64,000 bases of DNA from Ailurus styani (GCA_002007465.1 LNAC01000374.1:976949-1040948), one strand, 5' to 3'. Positions 46,963 through 61,170 are shown, numbered from the stretch's first letter. Notes: generated by a model from the letters alone, not told the origin. Numbers and translations: made by a program.

Positions 46963-49900
46963 TTTGTAAATTGTGACAGCCTGACCTTGGCCATTTGTGC
47001 TCCATTAGAAGTACTGAGTCTTGCTGTTTCTTCTACCCTGTTTGTGCTTTAATGAAGTCTGCATCTGTCGTGGAACCCAACCTGAATTTGTGATCACCTG
47101 TCTGAAGTCCATACTGGTCATGCCTCGTTTGTAGCCATAAATATAAATTTCATTATTTCATTAGCCTTAACCAAGAAGGATATAATGTCGCTTAACCAAA
47201 TGTCTAAATTCCTATTGGTCACTAAAGCCTTCTATAATCTACATTCTCCTCTTCGTGAACATACTTTTACCTCAGTTATGACTTTTTTATTTAGGACAAG
47301 ACCCTTCAGATTAATTTTATTTTCCTATTTCTCAGCATTGAATGGTCTTTGCTTGACTTTTACTTGCTCCTTGTCTCTTCATATTCTTCTCTGCTTTTTC
47401 TGAATAATGATTTAGTGGCATCTGATATGTAGTGCTTAATTTTATTTATTCTTCCAACCAGTGCTTGTAAATTGGCTTACTTACAGTTAGATGAGAGATC
47501 ATATCTTGAGTATATTCTTCACCTTCCTTGTACCACATATTAAGGATATAGTTGCAATTCAGAATTGTCAACTATTAAAAGTACAGTATAGAGAAGGAAG
47601 AATAACATGTGAGGGTCCAAGACAGGAAGATGTAGAAGCATATGAGGAATCAGAAGGTTAGGAAAATCAGTGAGATCGTCACTGTTGGAACGGATTATAT
47701 TAGAGAGTAGGTCAATACATGTGATGGAGAGGAAGATATTAGGATACCTGACAAATAATGACTATAATTTGAAGATCCAGCAAAGGAGTGTTACCTCTTC
47801 ATCTCCACCTCCCAGAGCACCCCCCCTTTATCTTTAACCAAAATAGATTTAAGAAAACTCAATTTTTAGGAAATTGCGTTTTTCTTACCATGACAATTTG
47901 ACCTTGTCTGTAAACACTAAGTAGAGTATCTCTTTAATACAATTTGATTGATACATTTTCCTTAGCAATGTAGAAAATAGCACTAAGATTAATTATAAAT
48001 GTTAGGTTATGCATCTTTTGGGTTAAGACTCCACCTTTTCTTTATCTGATCTTTTTTTTTTCATCTATTATGACAGATTTATTTCCTGAGATGAAATAAA
48101 CTCATCTCTTGGGGAGGTTTTTCATTGAGCTAGCTAGCAAAGAGGCCTGAGAGGAAGCAATATCCTATTGTTTTATTCAAGGACAAGGTCATCTTGCCTT
48201 GGATTTGGGCCAAGAAACCCTAGCAACAAATAATAGATCTTTTTACTCTGTTAGAAGTGAAGAAATCTATTTTAGAAACTTGCAGTGTATTGCATGCACT
48301 ACTTATATGTGTGAGATGGAAAAAAGCTCTGTCTCATTGTAGAATATATTAAAGAAAAATCCTTACTTTTAGTCAAGAGAAGAACCATACTTCCCATCCT
48401 TGTTTTTAAATATTGTTTAATAATTTAATAATGGTCCATTTAAAAATAGACTGTATAAAAATTAAATCAGTTAAGATTAATGAAAAGAGAATGATCAGGT
48501 TGAAAAAAAAGAGAATGCTTAAAATGCATCATTAGAAGCTCAATTATTTCTTCTCCTTTAACTGTTTAACCATAGTAAGATCACTAATCACAGTTTTTCC
48601 TTCTCATTTAAAATATCTTATTTTATATGTTTGAAATACTGATACTTAATTTGCACCAAAATAAATGCCCTGTAAATTTGGTCATGTCGCTATAAATATC
48701 CCTGAAATATCCATTTCCTTGATTATAGTTCTGACAACATTCTTAAATATTTTATTCAGGTAACCTGTTTAAGAATCCCTCCAGAGTAATTATGCAGTTT
48801 TCTTCATTTTTCTATGTTTAATAACAGTCATGTAAAAGTTATTTTTATTTAATTTAAATCCCTAATGAAGTATGTTTTAATTCTTACTTTGTGTACTTAG
48901 TAAAAAGAAAAGGAATAACTTGGTACCATCGCGTCTTTGGCAGTCTTTTGTAAACTTTGAGAAACTTCACCTATTTAGATCAAATGACCATTTTATCATT
49001 ATCCAAAATTTGTTTTCGGATTATGGTTTGGTTATAAATTTTTTTCTAAAAAAAGAGATTATAAAAACAAAAGAATATGAGTGGATGTATACAGAGATAC
49101 AACTCTGTGTGTGTGTGTGTGTTTTGAAGGAAATTTTGTATATGTGTCTTTCAGCTGCCTGTTAATTTCCTTGTTTTAAGATCTTTGCTCTCTCTGACCT
49201 CCTTATTTTTCTCATCATTAAGAAATGAAATTTATTTTTGAAGACCTGACATATGCTTGTGTTTATTTCCATTTATAGTATTAAAATGCCAGTGCTATTA
49301 GTACTGACATGGGAATTACGCAGAACTGTTAAATATTGTGCCCATTTTTTGGGAACAGAGATAAGCATGTACAGGAGCATATAAGTGGACATAAATATAC
49401 ATTTGTACTCTAAAGCACCTAAAGACATGATATAACAAAGTACACTCACAGAAGTGTTGTACATCATATAGGTAGTCCTTTTAAGCTCTCTGTCCGTGCC
49501 CTTGCCCTTTCTGTTAGTAGAGAAACACCCTTGCCACCTAGAACTAGTCAGTTGTTAACCTCTGTCATTTCTTCTTATTGACTGAACCTGTAGCATAGGC
49601 CTTTTATGTTAGTTATGTTGTATTCTGTCTCTCTCTCATATATATTTAGTGTATATACATGACATAATATAATGATTGATCTTAATTGTACAGTCTATCA
49701 TATGTGTCCTATCTGCATAACTTACAAGTCAACCCCTTATCGATGTTTCTTTTGTATGTTAAATCACTATATAAATATTGCCCATTCCATATCAGTACAC
49801 CAGATGACACTGCATGTTCATTATAAAGGCTATTCTCAGAGATGTCTTAGTTATGGATTAACCTTACATTCGTTGATTGATAAAGTGATAGTCTGAAAAC

Positions 49901-52189
49901 ACCTTTCAGACTAAAGTACATATTCTTTTTTAATGAATTCTAGAGAAATACATGATTGGTTTATATATTGACTTTGAATGATTATAAAATGAAATACCCG
50001 TATATATGCATTTTATATATTATATGTAATATATATAATGTATTTCAGGCATATATATGTGTTTGTATAAAATAATTAAAAATAACCCATAACCTCATTT
50101 CTAATTTAGGTATATAGAAAAAGCTAGAATTTAACATTCGGCATGGTTTATTTTATTGGTAAAATCTCATTTTAATTAGAGAACTTAAAAATACAGATTA
50201 TGATGGGAGCACCTTATAATGAATAATTTCCAGTAGGTCAACTTTTTACTAAGTGATAGTATTTTCTCTTCAGTGAACTAGTACACAACTTCATGCCTTT
50301 CATAATAAGCGAAGACAAAGATGGCTGTAAGAAAAGCTCTAGAACTGTAGTCTCGATCGCCTCTGTTCTGGAGAAACAGAATGGGTTCAACTAGGTATTT
50401 CTACTCTCTGAACTATTTCAAATATATGAAAGCACTTTTTTTTTTCTCTCAGTAATCAGGAAAAAATTGGAGTTGAGTGAGGATATTGTGACATGTAGTC
50501 TTTCTGGGTTTTATGGAACTGAGACGTGCGTAGCACTTTTACTATTAGTGAAAAAGAAGATTGCTTGGAATTATCAATAAGGGTTTAGAAGGATTCACTG
50601 TAGTGGCTGGGCAAGGGGGAGCCACGGGAGGTCGGCAGAAGTTGAGTGAGGAGTACAGTTTACAACCTAGGTTTCTGGTGATTGAGATGTGAAGGCTGAA
50701 ATTAACTTTTTGTTGATGGCTAATTAATCTCATACTTTCTTGTTTTCTTAAAAATACAATTTTCTTCATATTAAGTGGCAATTAAAAATAGGCATTTATG
50801 TTTATTAATGTATAAAGTTTCCTGTTTCCTGTTTGAATTAATTCCATTTGTGGAAACAATCAAATGTCAAAATTATACTACTCTAGAGATAACATTTACC
50901 TAAATATAAAGATAATTTAAAATTATTTTAGAAGGGATACCCCTGAATAGGTAAACTAATTTTTGGTGCTTGTTTGCTTTGTGTTATAGTTATTCAAGTG
51001 GCAGTTTAACCTGTGGCTTGTCTGTTTTATTAGTTTGGTGCATAATTTGTAATTTAAAAATATATGACTTATATGTTCATTGAAGAGAAAACAGGTGAAG
51101 ACAAGGACAGAAAAAGAATCACAGTTTTACTAGTCAGATGAAACCACTGGCAACATTTTTTTTTACTATGTTATGTTACCATACAGTACATCATTAGTTT
51201 TTGATGTACATTTTAATACATATCTTCTTATTACAGACAGATTCATATTATACCAGAGCATAAAATCTGGTAATAGCATTTGTTCTAGATTTTCCTTCCC
51301 CCCAAAATATATGTAGAAAATATATTTAAGGACAACTGATTTAAGAGACACACTATAACTAGTACAAAGCTTCTATCCTAAACTGCTTTGTCTACTTTAT
51401 AGTTTCAAAGTTTGCCATATATTATATATTGATGTATAATATATGTATTATATATAGTATTTTACATTTTGAGGGAAAAGTTATTTACCTAGAGCTTCCT
51501 TAATTAGTGTTAGAATTCCATCCCAGAAGAGAAAAAATGCAAAATGTGTTTTTAATAAAGCTTACTGTATTCATATCATTGTGCTTTTCTTGAAGTTTAT
51601 GAAAAATTTTAAGATATTGGCAGTCAACATTAAAATGTCAAAAGAAAAATGAAGTAAGCTTTCAAATGGCTTAGCTAAAGAAAATATATAAACACCTGTG
51701 AAGGCATTTCTGTCCTTTTCCCTTCCCACTGTGTATCATGTCTTTTATCGCTGAAACCTTTTGTGTTCCTTTTAGTTGGGCATATTCCCAGGTTTCTTTA
51801 CCCTTCATTATCCTGTTTGCTTATTGTCCCCCTGAAAAAAATTAACAACTTTGTGTGAATACGATTTAAAGCCCTATGTGTTAAAGAACAAACATCACAA
51901 AAGTTGACAGTAGTGATATTGAATGAAAACTTACTTTTGCTCTAGAAAAAGAGATATGGATAACTTAAATGTCTCTCATTTTTTTTTCTTAGAGCAAGAC
52001 CACTTAAGCTGTCTCCTTGAATAAAAGAAGAGAATATAGATTGTAGTTCTCAAATAATAGAAGTGTTTTCAGTGTTAACTGAATAAAATGTCAAAATAAG
52101 AAAACATTAAATATTGCGCATTTTATCCAGATTTCTATTAAAGAGGTTAAAAAATATGGTTTGAAGATTTTGTGTCCAGTTGCATATAT
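46963..52189. other. AT-rich intron, nothing coding recognised
   Basis: More than 5 kb without a recognised exon. It holds a short (TG)n at 49106-49122 and TA-rich runs at 49640-49670, 49995-50065 and 51415-51460. Confidence 0.5.
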
Positions 52190-52249
52190 TTAAATGCTTG
52201 GGTGAGCAGTATTGACAAAAAATACATAGGAGTACACAAGCAGGAATGT

Positions 52250-52660
52250 CATATATAATTTGAGTAGCCTGCAAAGAAGGAAATAGGACTTGAGCTGTGC
52301 CACAAATAAGGGCAAGAGGTAAGCAAGCTGTGAAGAAAAAAGGAAATGGGAGGAATGTTTGCAAGGCAAACAGAATGAGCTAAAGCACTGAATCAAGTGT
52401 TCGTGCACGGTCAAGGAATAGTGAATGTAGATCAGCTCGGCTGAGGTGGAGGTGCAGTGGGCAGTGCACACGTTGATGAGAGAGGACTCGGACTGTAGAA
52501 CCTTTTGAATGGCAGGTCAAAGAGTTTTGGCCCAATACTGTGGATTTGGGTATTAATTAGAAAGCCATTAATGGTGTAAGTGAGAAGTGAAAAGCGCGAT
52601 GTGGCCAGGGTACTACCTGCTATTGTAACATTCATAAGTTAGGCTTCTGAAGTATGGGCT
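52250..52660 (-). mobile_element. L2 fragment, antisense
   Basis: GCAAGGCAAACAGAATGAGC, AAGCACTGAATCAAG and TTAGAAAGCCATTAATGGTG resemble reversed L2 mid-region. Diverged. A further similar scrap lies at about 53600-53660. Confidence 0.5.
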
Positions 52661-52810
52661 TTGTTTTAAGTCTGTCTTGAGTGTAGCTAGTAGTCAAACC
52701 ATTTCAATCTGTCTGGACATATTGGATAATCATTTCTTCTAATTATATTAAGTGAGCAGGTGGGATGGATCAAGAATTCCCTAACATTATTTTCTTTAAA
52801 AATTTGTATG

Positions 52811-53001
52811 GGGCGCCTGGGTGGCTCAGTAGGTTAAAGCCTCTGCCTTCAGCTCAGGTCATGATCTCAGGGTCCTGGGATCGAGGCCCGCATCGGGCTC
52901 TCTGCTCAACAGGGAGCCTGCTTCCTCCTCTCTCTGCCTGCCTCTCTGCCTACTTGTGATCTCTCTCTCTGTGTTAAATGAATAAATAAAAATCTTTAAA
53001 A
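52811..53001 (+). mobile_element. CAN-SINE, sense, young
   Basis: Near-consensus GGGCGCCTGGGTGGCTCAG head, GGATCGAGGCCCGCATCGGG box and AAATGAATAAATAAAAATC tail. The target AAAAATTTGTATG / AAAAATTTGTGTG flanks it. Confidence 0.96.
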
Positions 53002-53999
53002 AAAATTTGTGTGTATTTTAATGAAAGTATAATTTCTTGTCAAATCTAAGACACCATTGATTGATTCACCTTGCTTTAAATAACCCAGTATTTTCTTTTC
53101 TTTGATTTTAAGATGGATCCCAATTTCAAAGATGTTAAAATAAAAAAGAAATTGTGTTATTTTAGAATCAGTGAGATAAAATATTAGTATACTACTTGGT
53201 ATAATTTTGTTTAATAACATTTGTATATTATAATAATAGTGTACATATAGTTGTGGAACTAGATATACAAAATCACTGGTTTTGGGAAAATGTATTCTGT
53301 ATTTGTTCTTGGTTATTTGTGAATAAGACTTCACTTCTATCCCAGAGTTGCTCACAACTATATTATAATATATAATATTATTACAATATAACTGTTATTT
53401 TGAGAACTACAACCTATATTCTCTTCTTGTTTTCAAAGAGAGAGCTTATATATATATTATAATATATTGCTACTCTTGTAGCAGGAGAGACACCTGCTGA
53501 CATGTGCATTAGTGTTATGTATGGGGCCTAATGGAGGAATATACTGGGGTGGGGGACAGCTGGAGCCCACCTGGTGGATATGAGTAGATGTAAGGAGTAA
53601 GGGCATTTCAGCAAACAGATTTTGGAGGTTTTAAGCAGCAGATCAGAGTCATCTGTTAGAAGAACTAGAAGCTCAAGATGAAATGAGGTTGAAGATGCCC
53701 TGCTCCCATATTGGTTTCTATACTGTAATCTTCTAATTGATATGAAGCTATTTTTTCTACCTAAAGGAAACTGAATACTGAAATATATTTTTAAAAATTA
53801 CCTTAGGGATCTACAGGAGCTCTTAGAACTTAGCAGTGTATGGGAGAGGGGGAATCTTACTTAGGCTCCTAGGAGTAGTTTCACTTTCTCTCTATAAAAA
53901 TAACCCAATTTAGGAAATAGCTCTTACATGAAATAATGAAAACTGTAATCTGACCATTTGTAACCTTTGTGAAGAAAGTTACACAGAGAGAAAGGATTA

Positions 54000-54240
54000 G
54001 GAAGAACTGTAGCCTAGTGGGCAGAGGAGGGCGCTAGGGCCAGGAACTTGGACTTACATTCTGGCTTCACCACTTACTAGCTATGTGAGCCTAGCTAATT
54101 TATTTAGCTTCCCTATTACGTGGACTCCATTTGCAAAATGGAGATGATATGGTTATATGAAGATTAAACAAGGTAAAACCTATAAAGTGCTTAGAGTAAT
54201 GCATGGCCCATAATAAGCACTGTTCCCATGTTTTTAAAGG
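54000..54240 (+). mobile_element. MIR element
   Basis: CACCACTTACTAGCTATGTG, TTTGCAAAATGGAGATGATA and TAAAGTGCTTAGAGTAATGC are diagnostic MIR phrases. Confidence 0.88.
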
Positions 54241-54429
54241 TGGCTGTTTATCCTCCATTGTCTAGGAGGTAAGGAAAATTAAATGTGTCATGAGACTGTG
54301 TTTCTATTTGCTTAGATGATATGTCCTTACATCGATCCACTTTTCTTCCTCTGCAGTTCCATAATCAGCAAGCAATCTTCTGTTCACTAATTTAGTTTTA
54401 GAGTAAAAAAGTAATAGTAATAATTTCAT

Positions 54430-54612
54430 TAGCTAAAATTGAAGGCTTCCTCTGTTCTAGGCAATGTTCAAAATTCTGTTCATATATTATCTCATTTAAT
54501 CCTCACAACCATATAAGTATATTGTCCTCCTTTTATGCACAAAGAAATCAAGGCATAGCGAGGTAAAGTAACTTTTTCAAAGTGATACAGCTAATACATG
54601 GTGGAGCCAGTG
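54430..54612 (+). mobile_element. MIR element
   Basis: CTCATTTAATCCTCACAACC, AAGAAATCAAGGCATAGCGA and GTGATACAGCTAATACATGG are in MIR order. Confidence 0.88.
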
Positions 54613-54649
54613 GAAGTCTTTTCTTGTACTTGCGTGCGTGCATGCATGT

Positions 54650-54650
54650 G

Positions 54651-54686
<36 letters not shown>

Positions 54687-54690
54687 CCCC
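54650..54690 (+). repeat. (AC)n microsatellite
   Basis: Pure CA run of about 14 repeats preceded by GTGCGTGCATGCATGTG. Confidence 0.96.
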
Positions 54691-55534
54691 TGTGCACATG
54701 CAGATCTGTTTTGGGAAGCTGCACGAGGGCACTACACTAAACTTGGCTTCTAGTACATTGTTGCAAGGATGGTCCAGTTCCTTGTTTTCTATGTGTCCTG
54801 TGGATTATAATTCTCATCAGAAAGTTTGAGAACAGTTATATTTCTCCCCTACGTTAAGATTTTCTTTAGTAAGTTTCAAAGGGATTTCATATGTGTGATG
54901 TAGTAGTTACCATCCCTACCATAAAATACAGAGTAACTTTACCTTGCTCTTGAAGGAAATGAAAGAAATATATTTTATTCCCTTTTAAGTGTGGCTAGAA
55001 TTACAAGAGTGTAATTTTGTATTGGAGAGTTACTCTAACTCTTTACATGAAAGTTTTCTTTTGTTAATTCAGCCTTTTCTGGGTCCCCACACATATCTGA
55101 GATGTCCCATTTGTATGGTTGTTCAGAGGTCTTTCACATTACCCTATTATTATACTTGGATATAAAAAATAATGCTTATTTTTTACTTATTGTTTGGGTT
55201 TATGATTGCCCTCTTAATTTTTTTCTAGTGAGATAAGTAATTTATAAGGAGCTAATTTTAGCATTTAGCCATATGAAATAGTTTTTTTCAGTCACACAGA
55301 TTTAGTAATATTGTCTTAGCCATTTAAAATTAAATAAGTGAATCATAGTTAGGTCCACCTTCAATTTTGACAATTTTGACATTTCTTTAACCTCCATCCC
55401 TATAGCATATTCTTGGGGCTGTGGAATGTAATATACTTTTTAGAAAGCTGTGTTAAAATCTGTCTTAACCTAGGCACACCAGTGATCCGAGATACGATGA
55501 TTATGAACTCCCTTGCATTAAGAAGACTTTTCTT

Positions 55535-55746
55535 GGGCGCCTGGGTGGCTCAGTGGGTTAAAGCCTCTGCTTTCGGCCCAGGTCATGATCTCAGGGTCCT
55601 GGGATCGAGGCCCGCATCGGGCTCTCTGCTTGGCAGGGAGCCTGCTTCCCCCTCTCTCTCTGCCTGCCTCTCTGCCTCCTTGTGATCTCTCTCCCGCTGT
55701 GAAATAAATAAATAAAATCTTTAAAAAAAAAAAAAAAAAAATTTAA
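55535..55746 (+). mobile_element. CAN-SINE, sense, very young
   Basis: Near-consensus element with a long pure A tail. A perfect 17-base target duplication AAGAAGACTTTTCTTGG lies at 55520-55536 and 55747-55763 (the first copy overlaps the initial GG). Confidence 0.97.
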
Positions 55747-56249
55747 AAGAAGACTTTTCTTGGCAGCAGTAATGGCCCTAGGTTCAGTCTCCATTCTCTG
55801 TGAAGTAGGGTGGTGGGTGGGGCATTGTAGTAGGCAGGATTAGAGACCAGCCCTCACCTCATTGTGTGGTATTGTATCAAGTACTGGCTCTGTTAGCCAC
55901 AGGATTTGCATTACTTCTTTTCTCTGCCTTGTTCCTTCCTGAGTGCTATCTACAGATGCTGTGGAAGAAGGTATTGCCTTCAGTTGGTTTATAATAAACT
56001 TAATGGGTGGCTTTGAAGTGTTAACCCTGAACCTGAGAGCAAACAGGATGCATGCTAAAATGTCCTAGTATAGCAAAACTCACTCACTAACAGTGCTCAT
56101 TGCATATAGTTTTCAAGTATCTAACAGGGATATTTAAAGCGAAATACCTATTTCAGCTGTGAACTTTTCCCCAAAATAATAGGAGGGAACTATTCCAAGT
56201 ACGTTTTTGTATAGTCGAACAATAAAATACTTTACGTACAAGGACTTCG

Positions 56250-56420
56250 CTTTGAGTCCTTGTTCTGATGCTTACTAGCTGCTCAACTGTTAGGCAAGTC
56301 ATTTAACTCCTTGAAATTTCTTTTTCTCACTTCAAAGTGATCATGATGACAATACCGGTCTCCCTCTCAACCTTGTTTTGAAGATTATTAATGATTACAG
56401 TAATAGTTATAATTATTTTA
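56250..56420 (+). mobile_element. MIR element
   Basis: GATGCTTACTAGCTGCTCAA, GGCAAGTCATTTAACTCCTT and ACCTTGTTTTGAAGATT follow the MIR core. Confidence 0.75.
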
Positions 56421-56545
56421 CTAACATTAGTAATATTTTATAACATAATTATTAATATTTATATTATAAATAATATAATTATGTGCTAATATTACTTTAT
56501 TTACTTTACTAATATATAATTATTTTACACATATTATTTTAATTA
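56400..56545. repeat. TA-rich low-complexity stretch
   Basis: Almost only A and T, with repeated TAATATT/ATAATTAT words. Confidence 0.8.
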
Positions 56546-56704
56546 CCAAAATAATACTAGGACTGAACTGAGAATCTCCCTGTCTTAACTGATGAAAAAC
56601 TTGAGGTTTAAATAAGAAAAATATAAAAAGTTAATGTTTTAAGAATCTAAAGACGCTGCAGCCTATGTGAATGTCTGTTATTGATGTTAGATTATAATAC
56701 TCCA

Positions 56705-56900
56705 GAATCATTTGTCTGTGGGTTGGAACCCTACCTTTTCTTAGTAGCTGTGTGGCTTTAAGCAGATTCGTTAAATGTCTGAACCATTTTTCCTGGTCTG
56801 TAAAGTACTATTAACGATGCCTACTTCATAGGTTGGTTGTGGAGATTACGTATGTGGCACAGGACCTGGCATACAGTGGCATCCATGAGTTTGATTCCTA
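56705..56900 (+). mobile_element. MIR element
   Basis: GTAGCTGTGTGGCTTTAAGC, CCTGGTCTGTAAAGTACTAT, GATGCCTACTTCATAGGTTG and CACAGGACCTGGCATACAGT follow the MIR order. Confidence 0.88.
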
Positions 56901-57197
56901 CTTCCCCAGCGAGAAAATTTCCCTTTTCTTGGTTTTTAAATAGAATGTTGACAGTGATATAGATTTTATCTTTCTTTATCTTGTTTTAAGTTCATAGAAC
57001 ATGAGTCTGTGTTAAAGATCCTTCATTAACTACTTTTTACAGATTGGAACTGGTTTTCAAAATAGCTCATAAAAGATCATAGTTGCTATGAAAAATTCCT
57101 GTTAAATTTTCCCTAAGTACTTTAAAAATTTTCCCCACTTATTAAGTGATTTTGTGCAAGTAGAGCTGCTTAGTAAGACCTGTCTTTGTAGTCATTT

Positions 57198-57237
57198 TGT
57201 GTGTGTGTGTGTGGTGTGTGTGTGTGTGTGTGTGTTT
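57198..57237 (+). repeat. (GT)n microsatellite
   Basis: GT repeats with one GG interruption. Confidence 0.96.
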
Positions 57238-57239
57238 GC

Positions 57240-60200
57240 AAGGAGGTATTTTTAGATAGTTTAGCTGAACAGCAATCTGACGTCTTTAGAGGAGACATCA
57301 GTTCATTATGTGGATACAAATTCTATGCTTTCAGCTTTTATACACCAAGTCTTAATTTAAATCTGTTCTTCTTGCCTTTTCTAACGAAAGAGACCATATC
57401 ATGGTATGTATTCTATTTCTTCCTAAGGTTGGCCTTTCCAGTTAACCTTTGCTTAGAGAAACGATCAAGGTAGAAATGCCTTTATTTTGCTCACAACTTA
57501 ATATAGATTATAGAAGCATGGATTTTTGGGTCGTATTTAAATATGCCATTATATGTTATGCTACACAATGTTTTTCTATCGTGATGTGATTCAGGGGATT
57601 TAAAATAGTCATTATGGGGCTCATAAATGCAGCTTTCTTATAAGAAGAAAAATTTAAAGGCCGGGATGTGGGAGTTCTATATACCTCTTAACAGTACATA
57701 TTGCTTTTCGGTCAAAAAAAAAATCCTTTTGCTTTGTGAAAGATAATTTAATGCTGAGCATGTAAGAGGGACATGGTTATTTGCTTTCTTGTTGCTCTAA
57801 ACACAATGCTATATATATTAAGTTACGATAATATTTTTTTTTGTCTGGTTCCTTTCATCTTTTTAAAGATTCTGAGAAAAGAAACTCTTACAGCTTAAGC
57901 AAATTAATATAAGTTGTGCATGACCCTTTTTCTCACAGAAGCGTGCCTTTGATTAATAATAAACATAGAACTTATACGTTTGTTTTTCTAATTTTACTAC
58001 AGCTAATTTTGGGAAAGTATTTATATAGAAGTTCAAATGACTTTTAAAAATTAATTTTCAAATATATGTTCTTTATTCATTTTCCAAAATTTAAAATTTA
58101 TATTTACTTCATGTGAAAATGTCAGCGCTTGAGTGAAAACTTTTGTTATTCATTCAAACATATTCTCTGCATGATGTGAAGCTTCTAGGATTTAAAGCAT
58201 GGTTTTTAATTTTTATTTCAATTATTTGATAATATGTGAACTAACCAGGATTTTAGTGCTATTTTAATTATTGTGGTGGAATTCCTCATGTTTTACCTTA
58301 TTTTGTAAACATGAAGCTTTATCATAGAGAGATGAGTTTCCAAGCCTAAAGAAAGATACGATCTTGGAGAGCCAGGTTAATAATAACGGACATCTGTCTG
58401 AAGATGTGAACAGGTTTCATTCTTCAAGAAAAAAAAAAAGGCAATAAGTAATATATATAGTAGGGTCAGACATGACATTTTGTAGTATGAAAAACAGAAA
58501 AAGGAAATCCTAAAGCCTGACATTTAAAAAAAATTTCTTTTCTTGTTCTTAAAAAATTAGTGGTGTTATGTAACCACTTAAGAATTTAGCTGAAGCCTGA
58601 TATTAAGTGACTCACATTCCTAGCTTCTTAATGATGCTTCTTTACAGTGAAATTCAAGCAGTTGCCAGATTTTTAAGTCATGAGTTCATTCTCCCCCCTC
58701 CCCAAATTTGCGTGCAATAAAAATTGACAGTCTGTGCCAAAAAAGACGTTAACACTGAAATTCTCATATGCCAAGTGCAACATATTTTATGTTAGGCTGT
58801 CTCTCAGTGAAATCATCCACATTTCAATATTTAAGAAAAGTGAACAACTTTAGGTCAAAGTTTCTTTACTGAAAAGTGGTAAAATAGCTTCTAAACCTGG
58901 CTTTATTGGATCCTTCTCCTAAATCCCTTAGCACTTCTGCCGGAAAAGCCATTGTTCTTTCAGAGTTGTTCCCCCTTAATCAACCAAGAAAGGTACCTGC
59001 CTCCTTCTAACACAGTACTATACTAACCATATCAACTAAACATGCTCTCAGGTAAGGCGAGTGTTTTCTTGTCTCACCACTCACTGACTTAAAGGGAGAT
59101 ACTTACATAATAAGCTTCTTACACAAATAACGCTGAAGAACCTTAGGACTTGTGAAATTGAAACTTCGAGGATTTTTTTAAGGTACCTGGTGAGTAACCA
59201 CCCTGGGGAGGATTTAGGTTGGAAATACTAAGGATGTTGTTGATCCTTGCTCCCCCTGCCACTCCCACACCACACACCCCCACACGTACACACAGAGCAG
59301 GGCATTTGCTCTGAGATAAGCAAAGCGGTACCCTCGTGGGGATATGCAGTATCTGACTTGTCAGTATTCATTCACGTGGAGACCTCATCCCCCTTTTCCT
59401 GAATTAAAGGTGATTAAATCTTTTTTTGTTGTCATTCCATTCACTTCAGAATACCTCACAGATTTGAAGCATAATGAAGTGGATTATATAGAATTCTTGG
59501 CAGTTGTGTATTTATCACTTCTCCCCTCCTTTCACCCCTTAAGTCAGTCATTCACTTTGGAATACAGCTCTGCATTGACCTGAGACTATTTTCCAGCTCC
59601 TTTACTTTTCATTTCTTATTCCCCAGTTTTCCATAGTTGGCAGAACACATTAGAATAAGCCTTGTTTGGTCATATATGAAGATATGCATCTATCTGTTTC
59701 AAATGAGGATATCTAGTTTATAAGCAATAGAGAATAACAGATGTCAGACCATGGTCTTCAAGGGAAGAGGATACACAAAAGAAATGAGAGATTATGTCTG
59801 CCTTGCTTGATGTGTTTTGTTATTGGTGTCTTGGTTACTATTTAGTTTTTCTTGATTCTGATCTTTAAGTGAGTTCTCTTAAGATGTAAAAGAAAGAAAA
59901 TTTCTATCTCAGGAGGTTTGTTAATCCTGAAAGCATTTAAAGAACAGACTTTATTTAGAAAGTTACATTAAGTTAAATGATAAACGTCTACTTCAGTGGA
60001 ACTTTTATTAGGTTTATACATTTGGAGGAAGTACTAGGTATTTTGCAAGTTCTTTAAAAGATTCTGTGAGCAAAATTCTAGATGTTTAAGCTAACTTTAT
60101 AAGTGAGTTCCTATTTTACATTCCTGTGGGGCTACTTTTTAAATTTTTTGCTAGTGTGTATTTAACACTTTTATTATAATAATGGCTTAGATCAAAAGGG

Positions 60201-60515
60201 AGAGAAAATGGGACCGTTGTATCTCTTGTTACCCCATCTGTTTATTGATTTCAAGGATCTTTATCCCATCACAGTATAAATAAAAATATTCTCTTCCGCC
60301 TCATTATAATTATCTTGATCATTTATTATTTTTATATGTATTAACATGTAAATACTTAATGAGCAGGTGAAAAGTCTTACAAAACTTTGTCCCCGAAACC
60401 AGACATCCATTGGTTGATTATAATAAAATTCAGGACCGTATATATTCAATTACCCACTAGCTATATCGATGTAGATGTTGTCAACTCAGATTTAACATGG
60501 CCAAAATATAACTCC
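57240..60515. other. intron, nothing coding recognised
   Basis: No exon or clear repeat family. A short CAC-rich patch lies near 59260-59295. Confidence 0.5.
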
Positions 60516-60519
60516 TGAG

Positions 60520-61170
60520 TGTTCTCCCAACCACCACCAAAGAATAAACCCGATGAACTAACTAATCGAGTGGGCCATAGATACCTGTGGTTCTCTAGTT
60601 TTCCTCAGCTCATCATCTTTGGCATTACCATCTATTAAGATACTGAAGCCCTAAAGCTACAAATCATCTTTGGTCCTTCATGTTGCCCAAAGCTCATTAT
60701 TCATCAAATCCTGTGTATTCTACCCTTTTAATGATGAATTCATGCTTTTTCTCTCCATCTCCATTATCAGCTGGATCCAAGCTACCATTGTCTCACTTGG
60801 ACTATTCCAGTCGACTCCCACTGTTCCCTTTATTTCAAATCTTGCCATTTCACAGAGCAGCCTGATTTATCTTGTAAAATATGAACTAGACCATGTCATT
60901 TCTTTTACTGAAGAGTAACTCCCTGTTGCACCTGGAATAAAATCTGTACTCCCTGTAGAGCTGTGTATGAAGCAGCTGAGGCTTGTTCTTCTTCCCTCAT
61001 CTTGTTCTACTTTCCTTATCCACTCCACTTCAGCTGCCATGATCTTCCTTTCGTTCATTTAACAGACCAAGCCATGAACTCCTTCCCCTAGTGGTTTTTG
61101 TTTTTTTTTTTTTGCCTGAATTCCATTTCCTGTGATCTTAATGTGGCCAGCTCCTTGACTCTCAGATCTC
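60520..61170 (+). mobile_element. L2 element, sense
   Basis: L2 phrases in sense order: AGACCATGTCATTTC, CCTGTTGCACCTGGAATAAA, CATTCCATTTCCTG-like wording and CTCCTTGACTCTCAGATCTC. Overlapping plus-strand frames at 60670-60918 are chance. Confidence 0.75.

Noticed and set aside
46157..47052. Several 100-140-residue ORFs on both strands
   Set aside because: The minus-strand ones are L1 ORF2 fragments, and the plus-strand 46708-47052 frame is their antisense shadow.
60670..61058. Overlapping ORFs of 61-82 residues as a small gene
   Set aside because: They lie within a diverged L2 element in three frames and have no independent support.
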